NCBI GenBank assembly: GCA_031551625.1
Contig: JAVBNJ010000082.1
Span: 1-16,743 of the forward strand
DNA from: JAVBNJ01 sp031551625
GTDB lineage: Bacteria > Bacteroidota > Bacteroidia > Bacteroidales > UBA932
Direction: 5' to 3'
DNA length: 16,743 nt
This document shows, in pieces, positions 8,346-15,614 of this stretch. The stretch's first letter is position 1. The number at the start of each line of letters is the position of its first letter. Position numbers and translations under genes: made by a program. A model generated the notes under the pieces. That model did no database searches. It worked only from the letters and a program-made list of their open reading frames with translations, and had not been told where the DNA came from.

Positions 8346-9020
8346 TTATTTTTTTCGAGCAGCAATTGACAGGATAATACCTAATGCCACGCCAAGCAAT
8401 GCGGCAAATAAAACTTGGAACTCGCCAGGCAACATAAACGTAATAGTGTGTGCAGGGAACCAGAAAAACGGAATGGTTTTTTTGAAGACGAAACCCCATT
8501 GGACATCCCAGTTTATAGCTTTAAACGATGCAGCCATATTAATAGGATGACTGAAAAATCCTTTCACTGTCCCATTATTTCGCATAATGTGCATATCGGT
8601 AATTTTATGGAATGTCATGAAAACCGGTGCAAAAATACAATTCATCGCTACGCTTGTAGAAAAAGCGATCAACAGTCGTATGGCAAAATCGGCAGATGCT
8701 ATATCAACACCCATTTTTCCTAGAAAAGCCGGAGTCCCTACTTTGAAAATCATCATGGCCATACTAATGCCCATTCCTAAAAAGCCCCAAACAATAGCGC
8801 GCGGAAGCAAGCCGAAGCCCTTTTCATTATAGGCGCCTTTTGAAATACGCAACCCTATTGACTCACCGGCTGTCGCTAAAATAGCAAACTTCAGAAATGC
8901 CATGACCATCGGGTGGGCATCTGTAGTGCTCTTGAACCAATCATAAGCCGGTTGAAAAATAAAAAACGGCAGAAAAAAAGCGATAAAGCAAACGCCGAAA
9001 ATAAAATCTTGTTTTTTCAT
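8346..9020 (-). CDS. Polytopic membrane protein, possibly Mpv17/PMP22-like
   Basis: 224 residues with about five hydrophobic segments (roughly 6-24, 72-93, 113-137, 183-197 and 200-220), so it is an inner-membrane protein. The part around 171-198 (WDVQWGFVFKKTIP then FFWFPAHTITFMLP) resembles the C-terminal signature of the Mpv17/PMP22 family, where W-P-x-Q...NF...P...W precedes the last helices, and FLKFAILATAGES near 42-54 is well formed. I am not certain; the safe call is a conserved Bacteroidota membrane protein. It is the first gene of a two-gene unit with the nitroreductase (2-base gap). No transport substrate can be proposed. Confidence 0.75.
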   Translation of the reverse strand: MKKQDFIFGVCFIAFFLPFFIFQPAYDWFKSTTDAHPMVMAFLKFAILATAGESIGLRISKGAYNEKGFGLLPRAIVWGFLGMGISMAMMIFKVGTPAFLGKMGVDIASADFAIRLLIAFSTSVAMNCIFAPVFMTFHKITDMHIMRNNGTVKGFFSHPINMAASFKAINWDVQWGFVFKKTIPFFWFPAHTITFMLPGEFQVLFAALLGVALGIILSIAARKK

Positions 9021-9216
9021 AATAAATAGTTGTTTAGGTTACTATATTTAAATAACTAACTTAATTGATATGATATATATTATTTTGTATTAAATTTTTA
9101 TATTATTTTATTTAATAAATAATTTTGATAAAAATTTATTATTAAATTGCAAATATAGCTATTATTTGTGATTCTTTTTTTATCTTTGGTAAAGCATAAT
9201 CTTTAAAAAACTACTT
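9021..9216. other. AT-rich divergent intergenic region
   Basis: 196 bases between divergent genes, extremely A/T-rich around 9060-9145 with long TAAT/TTTAT runs. It contains the -7 box of the plus-strand lipoprotein gene at 9181. No open frame or clear hairpin is visible. Confidence 0.6.
9181..9188 (+). promoter_or_regulatory. -7 promoter box TATCTTTG before the propeller lipoprotein gene
   Basis: TATCTTTG matches TAnnTTTG exactly, 28 bases before the ATG at 9217. A TTG at 9166-9168 is too close (12 bases) for a canonical -33 element, so the upstream half is weak. Confidence 0.55.
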
Positions 9217-11550
9217 ATGAAAACGCTTCATTTAATCCTGCTTCTCGGATTGGCTTTGTGTGCATGCAATCACCAGAAAGAAACACAAAACGCAAAGTTG
9301 GCATACACTTCGACTTTCAGTTCAGTACCCATTACCAGCCTTTCGGCTTCGGGTACGCCGGGTATACTATACATGGGACTGGAGAATGGCGACGTAGTAG
9401 TTAAAAATTGGCTTGCCAATGTACAAGATACCATTGACGCCGGCAACGACCGCGTGTACGATGTTTACGAACATACGACGGATACATTATTGGTTGGTAT
9501 CCGCGATGAAGGGTTGAAATTAATTGTTAAAAAACAATTAGACAAAAATTATAAAATAGCTGATAAGGGGACACGCTACAGTGTTTACAGCATTGCGTTT
9601 GATTCAACAACTAACATGTTTAATCTGGGGACGAGTAATGGTTGTTATCGTTTGCCGGCTGGTGCACTTTGTCCTCAGGACAATCTACTTCCGTTTGTGT
9701 TGAATGACGAAAAGCATTCAGCAGTGAGCAAGGTAATTTGCCGCAATAGCGAAGTATATATGGCTGCCGATTCGGGGTTGTATATTGTACGCAAAGCACA
9801 GAGCAAACCGGAAGAATTTTTCAAAGGGCAACGGGTAACTACCATTACGTTGGAAGGTGATAGGCTTTGGGTATCGCGGGATACGGGCATTCAGCGAATG
9901 AAAGTGGATAGCATAGACGAAAAAGCGCCGTTTATTGCCGATGGTAAATACTTCGCATGTGCCACGCACGGCTCCGATAGCTGGTTGTTGGCGCAGTCGT
10001 TTTTGCTTTATGAAAAAGATGGTGTCCGCTACCGGCACGAGCTGCCCGACGGCATCAACATGAAAGGGAGGCAGCTTGGGTTGATAGACAACAATTATTT
10101 TTACGTGGCCTACAAAGAGGAGTTGCTGGCTTTTCCGCTGCATCAGAATATTACGGGAGCTGCCAACAATATCGTAGCTGTTAGCGACGGCTACGGCACG
10201 GGCGATGCGGCCCATTTCATCACTGGCGATGGCCGGCTTCACCGGTACAGTTTTTTAAATAACCCGGATAACCGCTCAGAAGAGGTGGGTTGTATCGGCA
10301 ATTTGCCGAAAATTGAAAGCGGCATTAATAAATTTATTCAAGTCGGGAAAGATAGTTTTTACCTGGCTACGGACAAATGCCTGTACCGGATTAACCATCG
10401 AAAAGCTACGCTTGTAAAAGATTTAGGCGCAGATAGCAACAATGATTTTAAAATATTGTGTTATTCCGGCGAAAAGTTGTATGTGGGCACACGGCATTTC
10501 CTAGGTGTATTCGACGAAAAAACGGACAGCATCATTCCGGTGTCGGTAAAAGTAGACGAGGCTGTTGACACCACGGATTTGTATGTGACAAATATTGCCG
10601 AAGATGCACAGCGACATCTTTACGTACTGACATTGCATAAAGGCTTGTTCGTAAAAACAAAAAACGATACTTCATTTACAAAAGTCGATATTATTGAAAA
10701 GCTAGGAAATTCGTTGGGTATGACTATCAATGATGAAACGGTATTTATGAAACTTTCAAAAGGAAGTTATAAATACCATCAAGGGAAGGTAGATTCTATA
10801 AAGTCTGAACCCAAAAGTATACGCGCAATAGCTACCGACAAAGGTAGTAACCAGATTTTTATTATTGGGTATTATGGTGTATCGCGCATCAACATTACAG
10901 ATACTTCGTGGCTCCATCAAATAACTTACGGTAACGATATTCCCTTCGACAAGGCCAAAATAGCTGTGAATAATAACAATATTTTACTGGGTTCTCGTTA
11001 TGGGCTATTTTTGTTTGAAAAGAATCAGCTAAAACCGGTCTACATTGATAGTAAAGAAAAATTTCAGTGGTGGATGATTGTTTTTGGAGTAGTAATTTTG
11101 GTAAGCATAGTCTTATTGGTTGGATTTCTCAATAAAATACTACAAAAAATCAAGAGAAGACAAATAAAGAAAGATATAAAAACGCTAGTGCGTTCACGTA
11201 TAAACGGAGATAACGAGAGCTTAAAATTGCGTTGTAAAAAGATGATAGCTGATTACAAACATGATTTACAGTTGCTGTGGTCGTCTATTATTATTAAAGA
11301 AGATGATGAACGATGCTACATTGCTATTTTGTATTGTATTGAGGACATCATGCCACAAGATATTTATGACACGTTGGAAGTTTTATTAGAGAACCCTCAA
11401 AAAGATACTTTAGCAATTGGTAGAGAACGTTATCAAATCCATCTAAAACTAGAAGAATTGCGCAACAATAAGAATAAAAAAGCAATGAATAGCCCGTTGC
11501 TCAATTTCCTTTATGAACGGACAAAAAGGGTAAAGCCTCCTAAGATTTAA
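9217..11550 (+). CDS. Membrane-spanning lipoprotein with beta-propeller-like sensor domain and cytoplasmic helical tail
   Basis: 777 residues. The N-terminal signal peptide ends in LCAC, giving a lipidated cysteine at about residue 17. Residues ~40-610 contain recurring propeller-like strands typical of ligand-binding sensor domains: ILYMGLENGDV, TLLVGIRDEGL, MFNLGTSNG, EVYMAADSGLYIV, RLWVSRDTG, KLYVGTRHFLGVF and ILLGSRYGLFLF. A single hydrophobic helix spans about 618-639 (WWMIVFGVVILVSIVLL) followed by KIKRRQIKK, so the tail of ~138 residues is cytoplasmic by the positive-inside rule. The tail is helical and charged; I see no histidine kinase, GGDEF or LuxR helix-turn-helix motif. This layout resembles Bacteroidota propeller-type sensor proteins (hybrid two-component or LuxR types) but with a different output. 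The gene stands alone. Function is inferred as envelope sensing. Confidence 0.75.
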   Translation: MKTLHLILLLGLALCACNHQKETQNAKLAYTSTFSSVPITSLSASGTPGILYMGLENGDVVVKNWLANVQDTIDAGNDRVYDVYEHTTDTLLVGIRDEGLKLIVKKQLDKNYKIADKGTRYSVYSIAFDSTTNMFNLGTSNGCYRLPAGALCPQDNLLPFVLNDEKHSAVSKVICRNSEVYMAADSGLYIVRKAQSKPEEFFKGQRVTTITLEGDRLWVSRDTGIQRMKVDSIDEKAPFIADGKYFACATHGSDSWLLAQSFLLYEKDGVRYRHELPDGINMKGRQLGLIDNNYFYVAYKEELLAFPLHQNITGAANNIVAVSDGYGTGDAAHFITGDGRLHRYSFLNNPDNRSEEVGCIGNLPKIESGINKFIQVGKDSFYLATDKCLYRINHRKATLVKDLGADSNNDFKILCYSGEKLYVGTRHFLGVFDEKTDSIIPVSVKVDEAVDTTDLYVTNIAEDAQRHLYVLTLHKGLFVKTKNDTSFTKVDIIEKLGNSLGMTINDETVFMKLSKGSYKYHQGKVDSIKSEPKSIRAIATDKGSNQIFIIGYYGVSRINITDTSWLHQITYGNDIPFDKAKIAVNNNNILLGSRYGLFLFEKNQLKPVYIDSKEKFQWWMIVFGVVILVSIVLLVGFLNKILQKIKRRQIKKDIKTLVRSRINGDNESLKLRCKKMIADYKHDLQLLWSSIIIKEDDERCYIAILYCIEDIMPQDIYDTLEVLLENPQKDTLAIGRERYQIHLKLEELRNNKNKKAMNSPLLNFLYERTKRVKPPKI

Positions 11551-11655
11551 CAGAAAAAGTCATGCTAATTTGCTTATTATTAATTTGTTGAAAAATCTGG
11601 AGAATTGCTAAAAAATTTGGATAAACTAAATATAGGATAGGAAAACACAGGGTTG

Positions 11656-11663
11656 TACATTTG
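11656..11663 (+). promoter_or_regulatory. Weak -7-like box TACATTTG
   Basis: TACATTTG fits TAnnTTTG. No TTG is present at the expected distance upstream. It could be a secondary start for the RNA region or chance. Confidence 0.25.
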
Positions 11664-11734
11664 CAGCATAAAACGCGGTCATTGATATGTTGCTACGGAG
11701 GCCCATGTGTTTAACTCCTGTTTGGTAAGTGGTA

Positions 11735-11762
11735 TTGGTTTGTTGCAAATTTCGTATCTTTG
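11735..11762 (+). promoter_or_regulatory. Promoter TTG-N17-TATCTTTG driving the RNA region
   Basis: TTG at 11735-11737 and TATCTTTG at 11755-11762 with 17 bases between them resemble the Bacteroidota -33/-7 promoter. Transcription would start about 11767-11772. No protein gene follows for more than 300 bases, so the likely product is an RNA. Confidence 0.6.
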
Positions 11763-11769
11763 TGTCCTA

Positions 11770-11990
11770 ATCAATAACACTGTGTATGTAAAAACAAACA
11801 GAATTTAACATATTGTGTAAAGCATTTGGCTTTATTACTTGTAGATTCAAAAAACACCACATTTAGAATCCAACTACTGGTAATAGGCGAGTGTTCCATG
11901 ATTAAAAAGCATGGGATTCTCCGTTTTTAGTTGGATGGGTACGTGGTGTACCTTTGAATCTGAAACGAAGACCCATGCTTTTGATTTTTA
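11770..11990 (+). ncRNA. Candidate structured small RNA, possibly 6S-like (6S-Flavo type)
   Basis: Boundaries are estimated from the promoter and a T-rich end (GATTTTTATA). The core is a long, interrupted hairpin: AGATTCAAA (11843-11851) with TTTGAATCT (11953-11961); ACACCAC (11854-11860) with GTGGTGT (11943-11949); ATCCAACTA (11868-11876) with TAGTTGGAT (11928-11936). An inner hairpin is TTCCATG (11894-11900) with CATGGGA (11910-11916). The stems stack in order, separated by internal loops, giving the rod-with-bubbles shape of 6S RNA, which inhibits RNA polymerase. A short hairpin TAAAGC-ATTTG-GCTTTA (11818-11834) precedes it. A second pairing, AAAAGCATGGG (11905-11915) with CCCATGCTTTT (11972-11982), is perfect over 11 bases and excludes the inner hairpin. 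I could not compare it with a covariance model; other RNA classes are possible. Confidence 0.5.
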
Positions 11991-12063
11991 TATAGATTGC
12001 TAAAGTGTGAAATGTATTAACGCAAACGTTAATGTTATTAACTGACTATCAAATATTTATGTT

Positions 12064-12093
12064 TTGCAATATGAAAAAAAATTATAACCTTTG
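12064..12093 (+). promoter_or_regulatory. Promoter TTG-N19-AACCTTTG of the XRE-led operon
   Basis: TTG at 12064-12066 and AACCTTTG at 12086-12093 are 19 bases apart, the ideal Bacteroidota -33/-7 spacing; the -7 box has one mismatch to TAnnTTTG. The start point near 12099 would leave about 10 bases before the ATG at 12109. Confidence 0.6.
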
Positions 12094-12108
12094 CAGTCTA
12101 TTTTACCT

Positions 12109-12444
12109 ATGAAAATGCAAGAAGAACTTCATGTCGGAAAACTGATAAAAGAGCGTATAGATAGTGAAAAATTATCGAATACGGAAGTGTCTAAGCGGCT
12201 TGGTAATCATCGCACAGTGTTGAATCATATATTCCGGCAGCCGGGAATTGAAATTCATAGGCTGGCCGAAATTTCGGACGCTTTGGAATACGATTTCATT
12301 AGCCACCATTTTTGTAAGCGGTGTGCTGCCAATCGGAATGGAACAGCACTCACAAAACAATTGCACCTTAGCCAAGCCGAGATGAAAGTTTTAATGGAAA
12401 ATAAAAATGCACATATTGTACTAGAAATAAAAATAAAAGAATAA
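12109..12444 (+). CDS. XRE/Cro-family helix-turn-helix regulator
   Basis: 111 residues from the ATG at 12109; a second in-frame ATG at 12115 is an equally possible start. An upstream TTG at 12091 lies inside the -7 box and is rejected. Residues ~8-65 form a Cro/C1-type helix-turn-helix: VGKLIKERI, then SNTEVSKRLGNHRTVLNHIFRQPGIEI and the following helix RLAEISDALEYDF. The C-terminal ~45 residues contain CKRC (69-72) and a final strand IVLEIKIKE with no recognised domain. It is most similar in style to short Bacteroidota XRE proteins that work as DNA-binding regulators. It is the first gene of the operon, 22 bases before the outer-membrane protein gene, so it may control the operon itself. Confidence 0.85.
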   Translation: MKMQEELHVGKLIKERIDSEKLSNTEVSKRLGNHRTVLNHIFRQPGIEIHRLAEISDALEYDFISHHFCKRCAANRNGTALTKQLHLSQAEMKVLMENKNAHIVLEIKIKE

Positions 12445-12466
12445 ATAAATTAAAAACCTAACGATC

Positions 12467-13333
12467 ATGAAAAAATTCATTTTTGGAGTATTGGTACTAT
12501 TTCTGTTGCCTGTGTTTATGCAGGCGCAAAGCCGGGAAACAATCTATTTAAAAAACGGCTCTATTATTAAAGGAACAATAATAGAACATGTAATTGGCGA
12601 GACTATAAAAGTGCAAACCGCCGATGGGTCTATCTTTGTGTATAAAGAAAGCGAGGTCGATAAAATTGAACAGGCGAAAGAACCGGAGCCGGCGACAATA
12701 CAAACGCCCGAGGTAGTGCAGCCGGTTAGCATTACTCCAACCACGACTATAGTAGTGACACCTCCCTTCGAAGGTTGGAAAATAGGGGTAGGTGCCGGTT
12801 GGGATTACCGGTGGTATCCTTCTTCTTCGGGAGATCAAACAATAGAAACTCTAAGGTCAGGAGCAAATTTCGAAGGACATGTTTTTGCCGAATATTGCCC
12901 AGGTAATAAGCTTGGCTTTGAATCGGGTTTAATGTATTCGTTCCGTAAGATTTACTTTCCTGGCTCAACAACTGATATAAATGCACACTATTTCGGATTT
13001 CCACTAACATTTAAATACTATATGGGTAAACAGAAAAACAGTTTTCACGGTTTCGTTAGCCTATATTGCAATTTTTTGGTAGGTTCCAAACTTACCGGTA
13101 CTACCTCTTCAGGCGTAAGTGGAAGCGCATCTGTATCGGATTATCTCGGAGCAGTGGATTTTGGCCCTGCTATTGGATTTGGCGTTGCCGGCTTCGTGTT
13201 CGAAATGGGTTACTCATGGGCTAATTTTTGGAATAGCGATAACTTCGAAAAAATGACCGGCGCGCCTATTAACAGTACGGCTCGATATATTCGCTTAAGC
13301 TATACATTACCTATTTTAACCCTTAAGAAATAA
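12467..13333 (+). CDS. Outer-membrane beta-barrel protein with N-terminal KNGSIIKG domain
   Basis: 288 residues with a Sec signal peptide (MKKFIFGVLVLFLLPVFMQA). Residues ~24-68 form a small beta domain (IYLKNGSIIKG, then IKVQTADGSIFVYKESEVDKI) shared with the next protein. A Pro/Thr-rich linker (~72-100) leads to a C-terminal portion of about 185 residues with alternating strands (GWKIGVGAGWDYRWYP, FGFPLTFKYYMG, GPAIGFGVAGFVFEMGYSW, ending ARYIRLSYTLPILTL) typical of an 8- to 10-stranded outer-membrane barrel of the OmpW/porin-like type. It starts 22 bases after the regulator gene and its stop overlaps the next start by one base (TAATG), indicating translational coupling. No substrate is evident. 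Confidence 0.82.
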   Translation: MKKFIFGVLVLFLLPVFMQAQSRETIYLKNGSIIKGTIIEHVIGETIKVQTADGSIFVYKESEVDKIEQAKEPEPATIQTPEVVQPVSITPTTTIVVTPPFEGWKIGVGAGWDYRWYPSSSGDQTIETLRSGANFEGHVFAEYCPGNKLGFESGLMYSFRKIYFPGSTTDINAHYFGFPLTFKYYMGKQKNSFHGFVSLYCNFLVGSKLTGTTSSGVSGSASVSDYLGAVDFGPAIGFGVAGFVFEMGYSWANFWNSDNFEKMTGAPINSTARYIRLSYTLPILTLKK

Positions 13334-14202
13334 TGAAAAAGATTAGTTGTTTAGTTCTCTTTCTCGCCTTTGCCCTTGCAGGATTGGCGCAGACAAAAGA
13401 TGTAGTGTACCTCAAAAACGGCTCTATAATCAAGGCCAACATTTTGGAATATAAAATGGGGGAAAGCATTAAATTCGAAACCGCCGATGGCTCGGTGTAT
13501 GTATATGCTGTGGGCGACGTGCTGAAAACAACCAAGAATACAGAAGCGCTCAACGAACCGGCAAGCACTGTAAAAGGCGAAGCCCCTTTTGACGGGCAGT
13601 ATCTAACGGATATTGACGGTAACAAATACCGCACGGTAACCGTCAATGGTATGGTGTGGATGGCCGAAAACCTGCGGGCAAAACACTATGCTGACGGCAT
13701 GCCTGTTAGCGAAGGAGAAAAAAAGTACTGTTCCAAAAATGAAGAGTATTTGAAAAAATATGGACTCTTGTACAATTGGCTGGCCACAATGCGAATTGAA
13801 GAATACGATCATAATGCAACCCAAGGCCACGTGCAAGGTGTGTGCCCCACTGGGTGGCATGTGCCAACTGTCGATGAATACTACCGGGCAATGGGTGGCA
13901 AACCGGCCGACAAAGCCGCCAGGAAGAAAATAGAAAACGAATTTATGGCAACCGAAGGTTGGGACAAGGGGAAAAATGGGAATAATGCATCGGGCTTTAC
14001 TGCTTTGCCTGCCGGACAAAAAGGGCCATTCGGATCCTGTAATGTTGGGGCGGGGCAAGCGGCTTTGTTTTGGACGGCTACCAGCCTTGGTAATATATGG
14101 CAGAGTTTATACTATGTCGGGTTTCCCAGTAAAGGTAATAAGATTGTAGATATTATGTATGACTCTTCTTGTCTATCGGTACGCTGTGTAAAAAATTACT
14201 AA
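13333..14202 (+). CDS. Secreted FISUMP-domain protein with N-terminal KNGSIIK domain
   Basis: 289 residues with a signal peptide (MKKISCLVLFLAFALAGLAQ). Residues ~22-66 repeat the beta domain of the preceding protein (VVYLKNGSIIKANILEYKMGESIKF...ADGSVYVY). Residues ~86-289 are a complete FISUMP domain: FDGQYLTDIDGNKYRTV, WMAENL (109-114), CPTGWHVP (171-178), SGFTALPAG (220-228), FWTAT (246-250) and SVRCVK (282-287). Such domains are found on exported proteins of Bacteroidota and Fibrobacteres; the biochemical role is unknown. Start ATG overlaps the previous stop by one base. The same N-terminal domain on two different C-terminal modules suggests domain shuffling in a tandem duplication. Confidence 0.9.
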   Translation: MKKISCLVLFLAFALAGLAQTKDVVYLKNGSIIKANILEYKMGESIKFETADGSVYVYAVGDVLKTTKNTEALNEPASTVKGEAPFDGQYLTDIDGNKYRTVTVNGMVWMAENLRAKHYADGMPVSEGEKKYCSKNEEYLKKYGLLYNWLATMRIEEYDHNATQGHVQGVCPTGWHVPTVDEYYRAMGGKPADKAARKKIENEFMATEGWDKGKNGNNASGFTALPAGQKGPFGSCNVGAGQAALFWTATSLGNIWQSLYYVGFPSKGNKIVDIMYDSSCLSVRCVKNY

Positions 14203-14214
14203 AAACAAATAACT

Positions 14215-14688
14215 ATGAAAGCAACAAAATTATTCGCATTACTCGCACTGTTGTGTGCGAGTATTGCATTTAGCGCCTGCTCTAAAGATGAGAGCGATTC
14301 AATCGTCGGTACTTGGCGTTTCAACGATTCCAATGTTATTCTTTATTGGGACAACGATGTTTATAATGCCAAAGAAGAGGGGGATGTAGAAATGCTGGAC
14401 GACTTCAATCGTACTTACCGGGGACTGTTCTTTACTTTCAACGGGGGTAAACTAATAGCTACTATGAATGGGCAGACAGGCTCGGCAGGAAGCTACACAA
14501 TCTCGGGCGATAAAATTACAATAAAGGACGGTTCTTCTGTCCTGCCAATGACCTATAAAGTATATGGAAATAAATTGGACTTACTGTTCAACAGATCTTC
14601 AATGGAAATGTTTATGGGAGCGCTACCCAATGAATTATATATGTTTGACGAAGTAGAATTTATTTTAACATTCAATAAAGTCGATTGA
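14215..14688 (+). CDS. Lipocalin-like lipoprotein (first copy)
   Basis: 157 residues. The lipoprotein signal ends FSAC with lipidated C22, then the aspartate/serine-rich SKDESDS and the lipocalin-type first strand IVGTWRF with VGTW at 31-34. Strands such as GSYTISGDKITIKD and LDLLF follow, consistent with the lipocalin-like family common in Bacteroidota lipoproteins. The signal and start are almost the same as in the protein at 15917, so the two are paralogs. The gap after the FISUMP gene is 12 bases. The TGA stop overlaps the next ATG by one base (TGATG). Ligand unknown. Confidence 0.75.
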   Translation: MKATKLFALLALLCASIAFSACSKDESDSIVGTWRFNDSNVILYWDNDVYNAKEEGDVEMLDDFNRTYRGLFFTFNGGKLIATMNGQTGSAGSYTISGDKITIKDGSSVLPMTYKVYGNKLDLLFNRSSMEMFMGALPNELYMFDEVEFILTFNKVD

Positions 14689-15584
14689 TGAAAGCGAAAC
14701 TGTCGAATATATTTTGCATTATAGGTGGAATTGTATTTATCCTTTCGGGCATTGGAAAAATGTTTGATGCCACACAATTTGCTAATTTAATAACAGATTA
14801 TGGTTTTGGTTATTTATCTTTAACCGCGCCGGTTATTATCTTGGCGGAATTAGCCATAGGGCTTTGCCTGTTATTAAGATTTGAAAGAAAAAAAGTATTG
14901 CTGTTGGCAGGTGCTATGTTACTGGTTTTTACAATAGCCTATTTTTATGCCCATACAATACAAGGTGTGACTAACTGCGGTTGTTTTGGCAACATAAAAC
15001 AATTGGAATTTGCACCGGTTGCTGTTTATAGCAGAAATGTAGTATTGTTAGGAATGTTTGCCTTTGCATTCTTTTACTTACCACAAGAAACGAACAATAA
15101 ATCGGTGCTACCGATTACCGTTTTTTCACTCATTATGCTTTTTTCTGCTTTTTATACAGGCTATACTTTTCAGGGCGAAAAGAAAAAAGGAAAGCTGTCG
15201 CGACATCCGCTTATTGAAAAACCGGTAAAAGAAACAATGCTACCGGAATTTTATACATTTCATAGCGATTCAACGTATGCAATTTGCGTGTTTTCTTACC
15301 GGTGTTCCAATTGCTGGAATTATATGGAGAACCTGAATCGTTATAGCGAGTCGCCGGAAATAGACCATGTGATTGCTTTTGCGGCAGGCGAAGATACCAA
15401 CAATGAATTTGCAGCGTTTTTTAAACCCGCATTTAAAATACAACCGGTAGACGAGGCAAAAATATCAAAACTCACACCCGTTTCGCCGACTGTGCTGTAT
15501 ATTCAAAATGACACTATTCGGCATGTTATACAAGGAATTGTTCCTTCTATCTACAGGTTTGAAAAAGATTATTTGAACGATTAA
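14688..15584 (+). CDS. MauE/DoxX-type membrane protein fused to a thioredoxin-like domain
   Basis: 298 residues from the ATG at 14688, chosen over the TTG at 14685 because it overlaps the previous stop by one base. Residues 1-163 contain about five hydrophobic segments and resemble the MauE/DoxX redox-associated membrane family, with the characteristic TNCGCFG loop (C97 and C99). Residues ~165-298 look like a thioredoxin-fold domain facing the periplasm: ICVFSYRCSNC with the CxxC pair C206 and C209, and SPTVLY with P267 in the position of the cis-proline. The combination suggests moving oxidising or reducing equivalents across the membrane (MauE is needed for disulfide formation in methylamine dehydrogenase small subunit). 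The gene directly precedes a cysteine-rich small lipoprotein, its most likely substrate by inference. Confidence 0.85.
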   Translation: MKAKLSNIFCIIGGIVFILSGIGKMFDATQFANLITDYGFGYLSLTAPVIILAELAIGLCLLLRFERKKVLLLAGAMLLVFTIAYFYAHTIQGVTNCGCFGNIKQLEFAPVAVYSRNVVLLGMFAFAFFYLPQETNNKSVLPITVFSLIMLFSAFYTGYTFQGEKKKGKLSRHPLIEKPVKETMLPEFYTFHSDSTYAICVFSYRCSNCWNYMENLNRYSESPEIDHVIAFAAGEDTNNEFAAFFKPAFKIQPVDEAKISKLTPVSPTVLYIQNDTIRHVIQGIVPSIYRFEKDYLND

Positions 15585-15614
15585 TCTAACTAGTTAATTA
15601 AACACACAATTATT

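Larger units (their letters stand above)
11551..12108. other. 558-base region without protein gene; promoter and structured RNA
   Basis: No convincing coding frame is present. The first part (11551-11730) holds two loosely similar T/G-rich stretches (TTGAAAAATCTGGA and TTGCTAAAAAATTTGGA) and a weak TACATTTG box. The middle holds a good promoter (11735-11762) and a long interrupted hairpin (11843-11961). The last part carries the promoter of the XRE-led operon (12064-12093). Confidence 0.7.

Noticed and set aside
7823..8377. Plus-strand open frame antisense to the nitroreductase gene
   Set aside because: Shadow of the real gene on the other strand; composition is not protein-like and no motif is seen.
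8344..8499. N-terminal extension of the nitroreductase frame up to 8499
   Set aside because: It overlaps the upstream membrane protein gene and lacks similarity to nitroreductases, which start at MFKELATKRQSVRKY.
11818..11834. TAAAGC-ATTTG-GCTTTA hairpin as an intrinsic terminator
   Set aside because: Short AT-rich stem without a following T run; kept only as a part of the candidate RNA.
11911..12003. A 30-codon plus-strand frame (starting MGFSVFSW) overlapping the RNA hairpin
   Set aside because: No leader sequence, no recognisable features, and its codons are explained by the base pairing of the RNA stems; the length is expected by chance.
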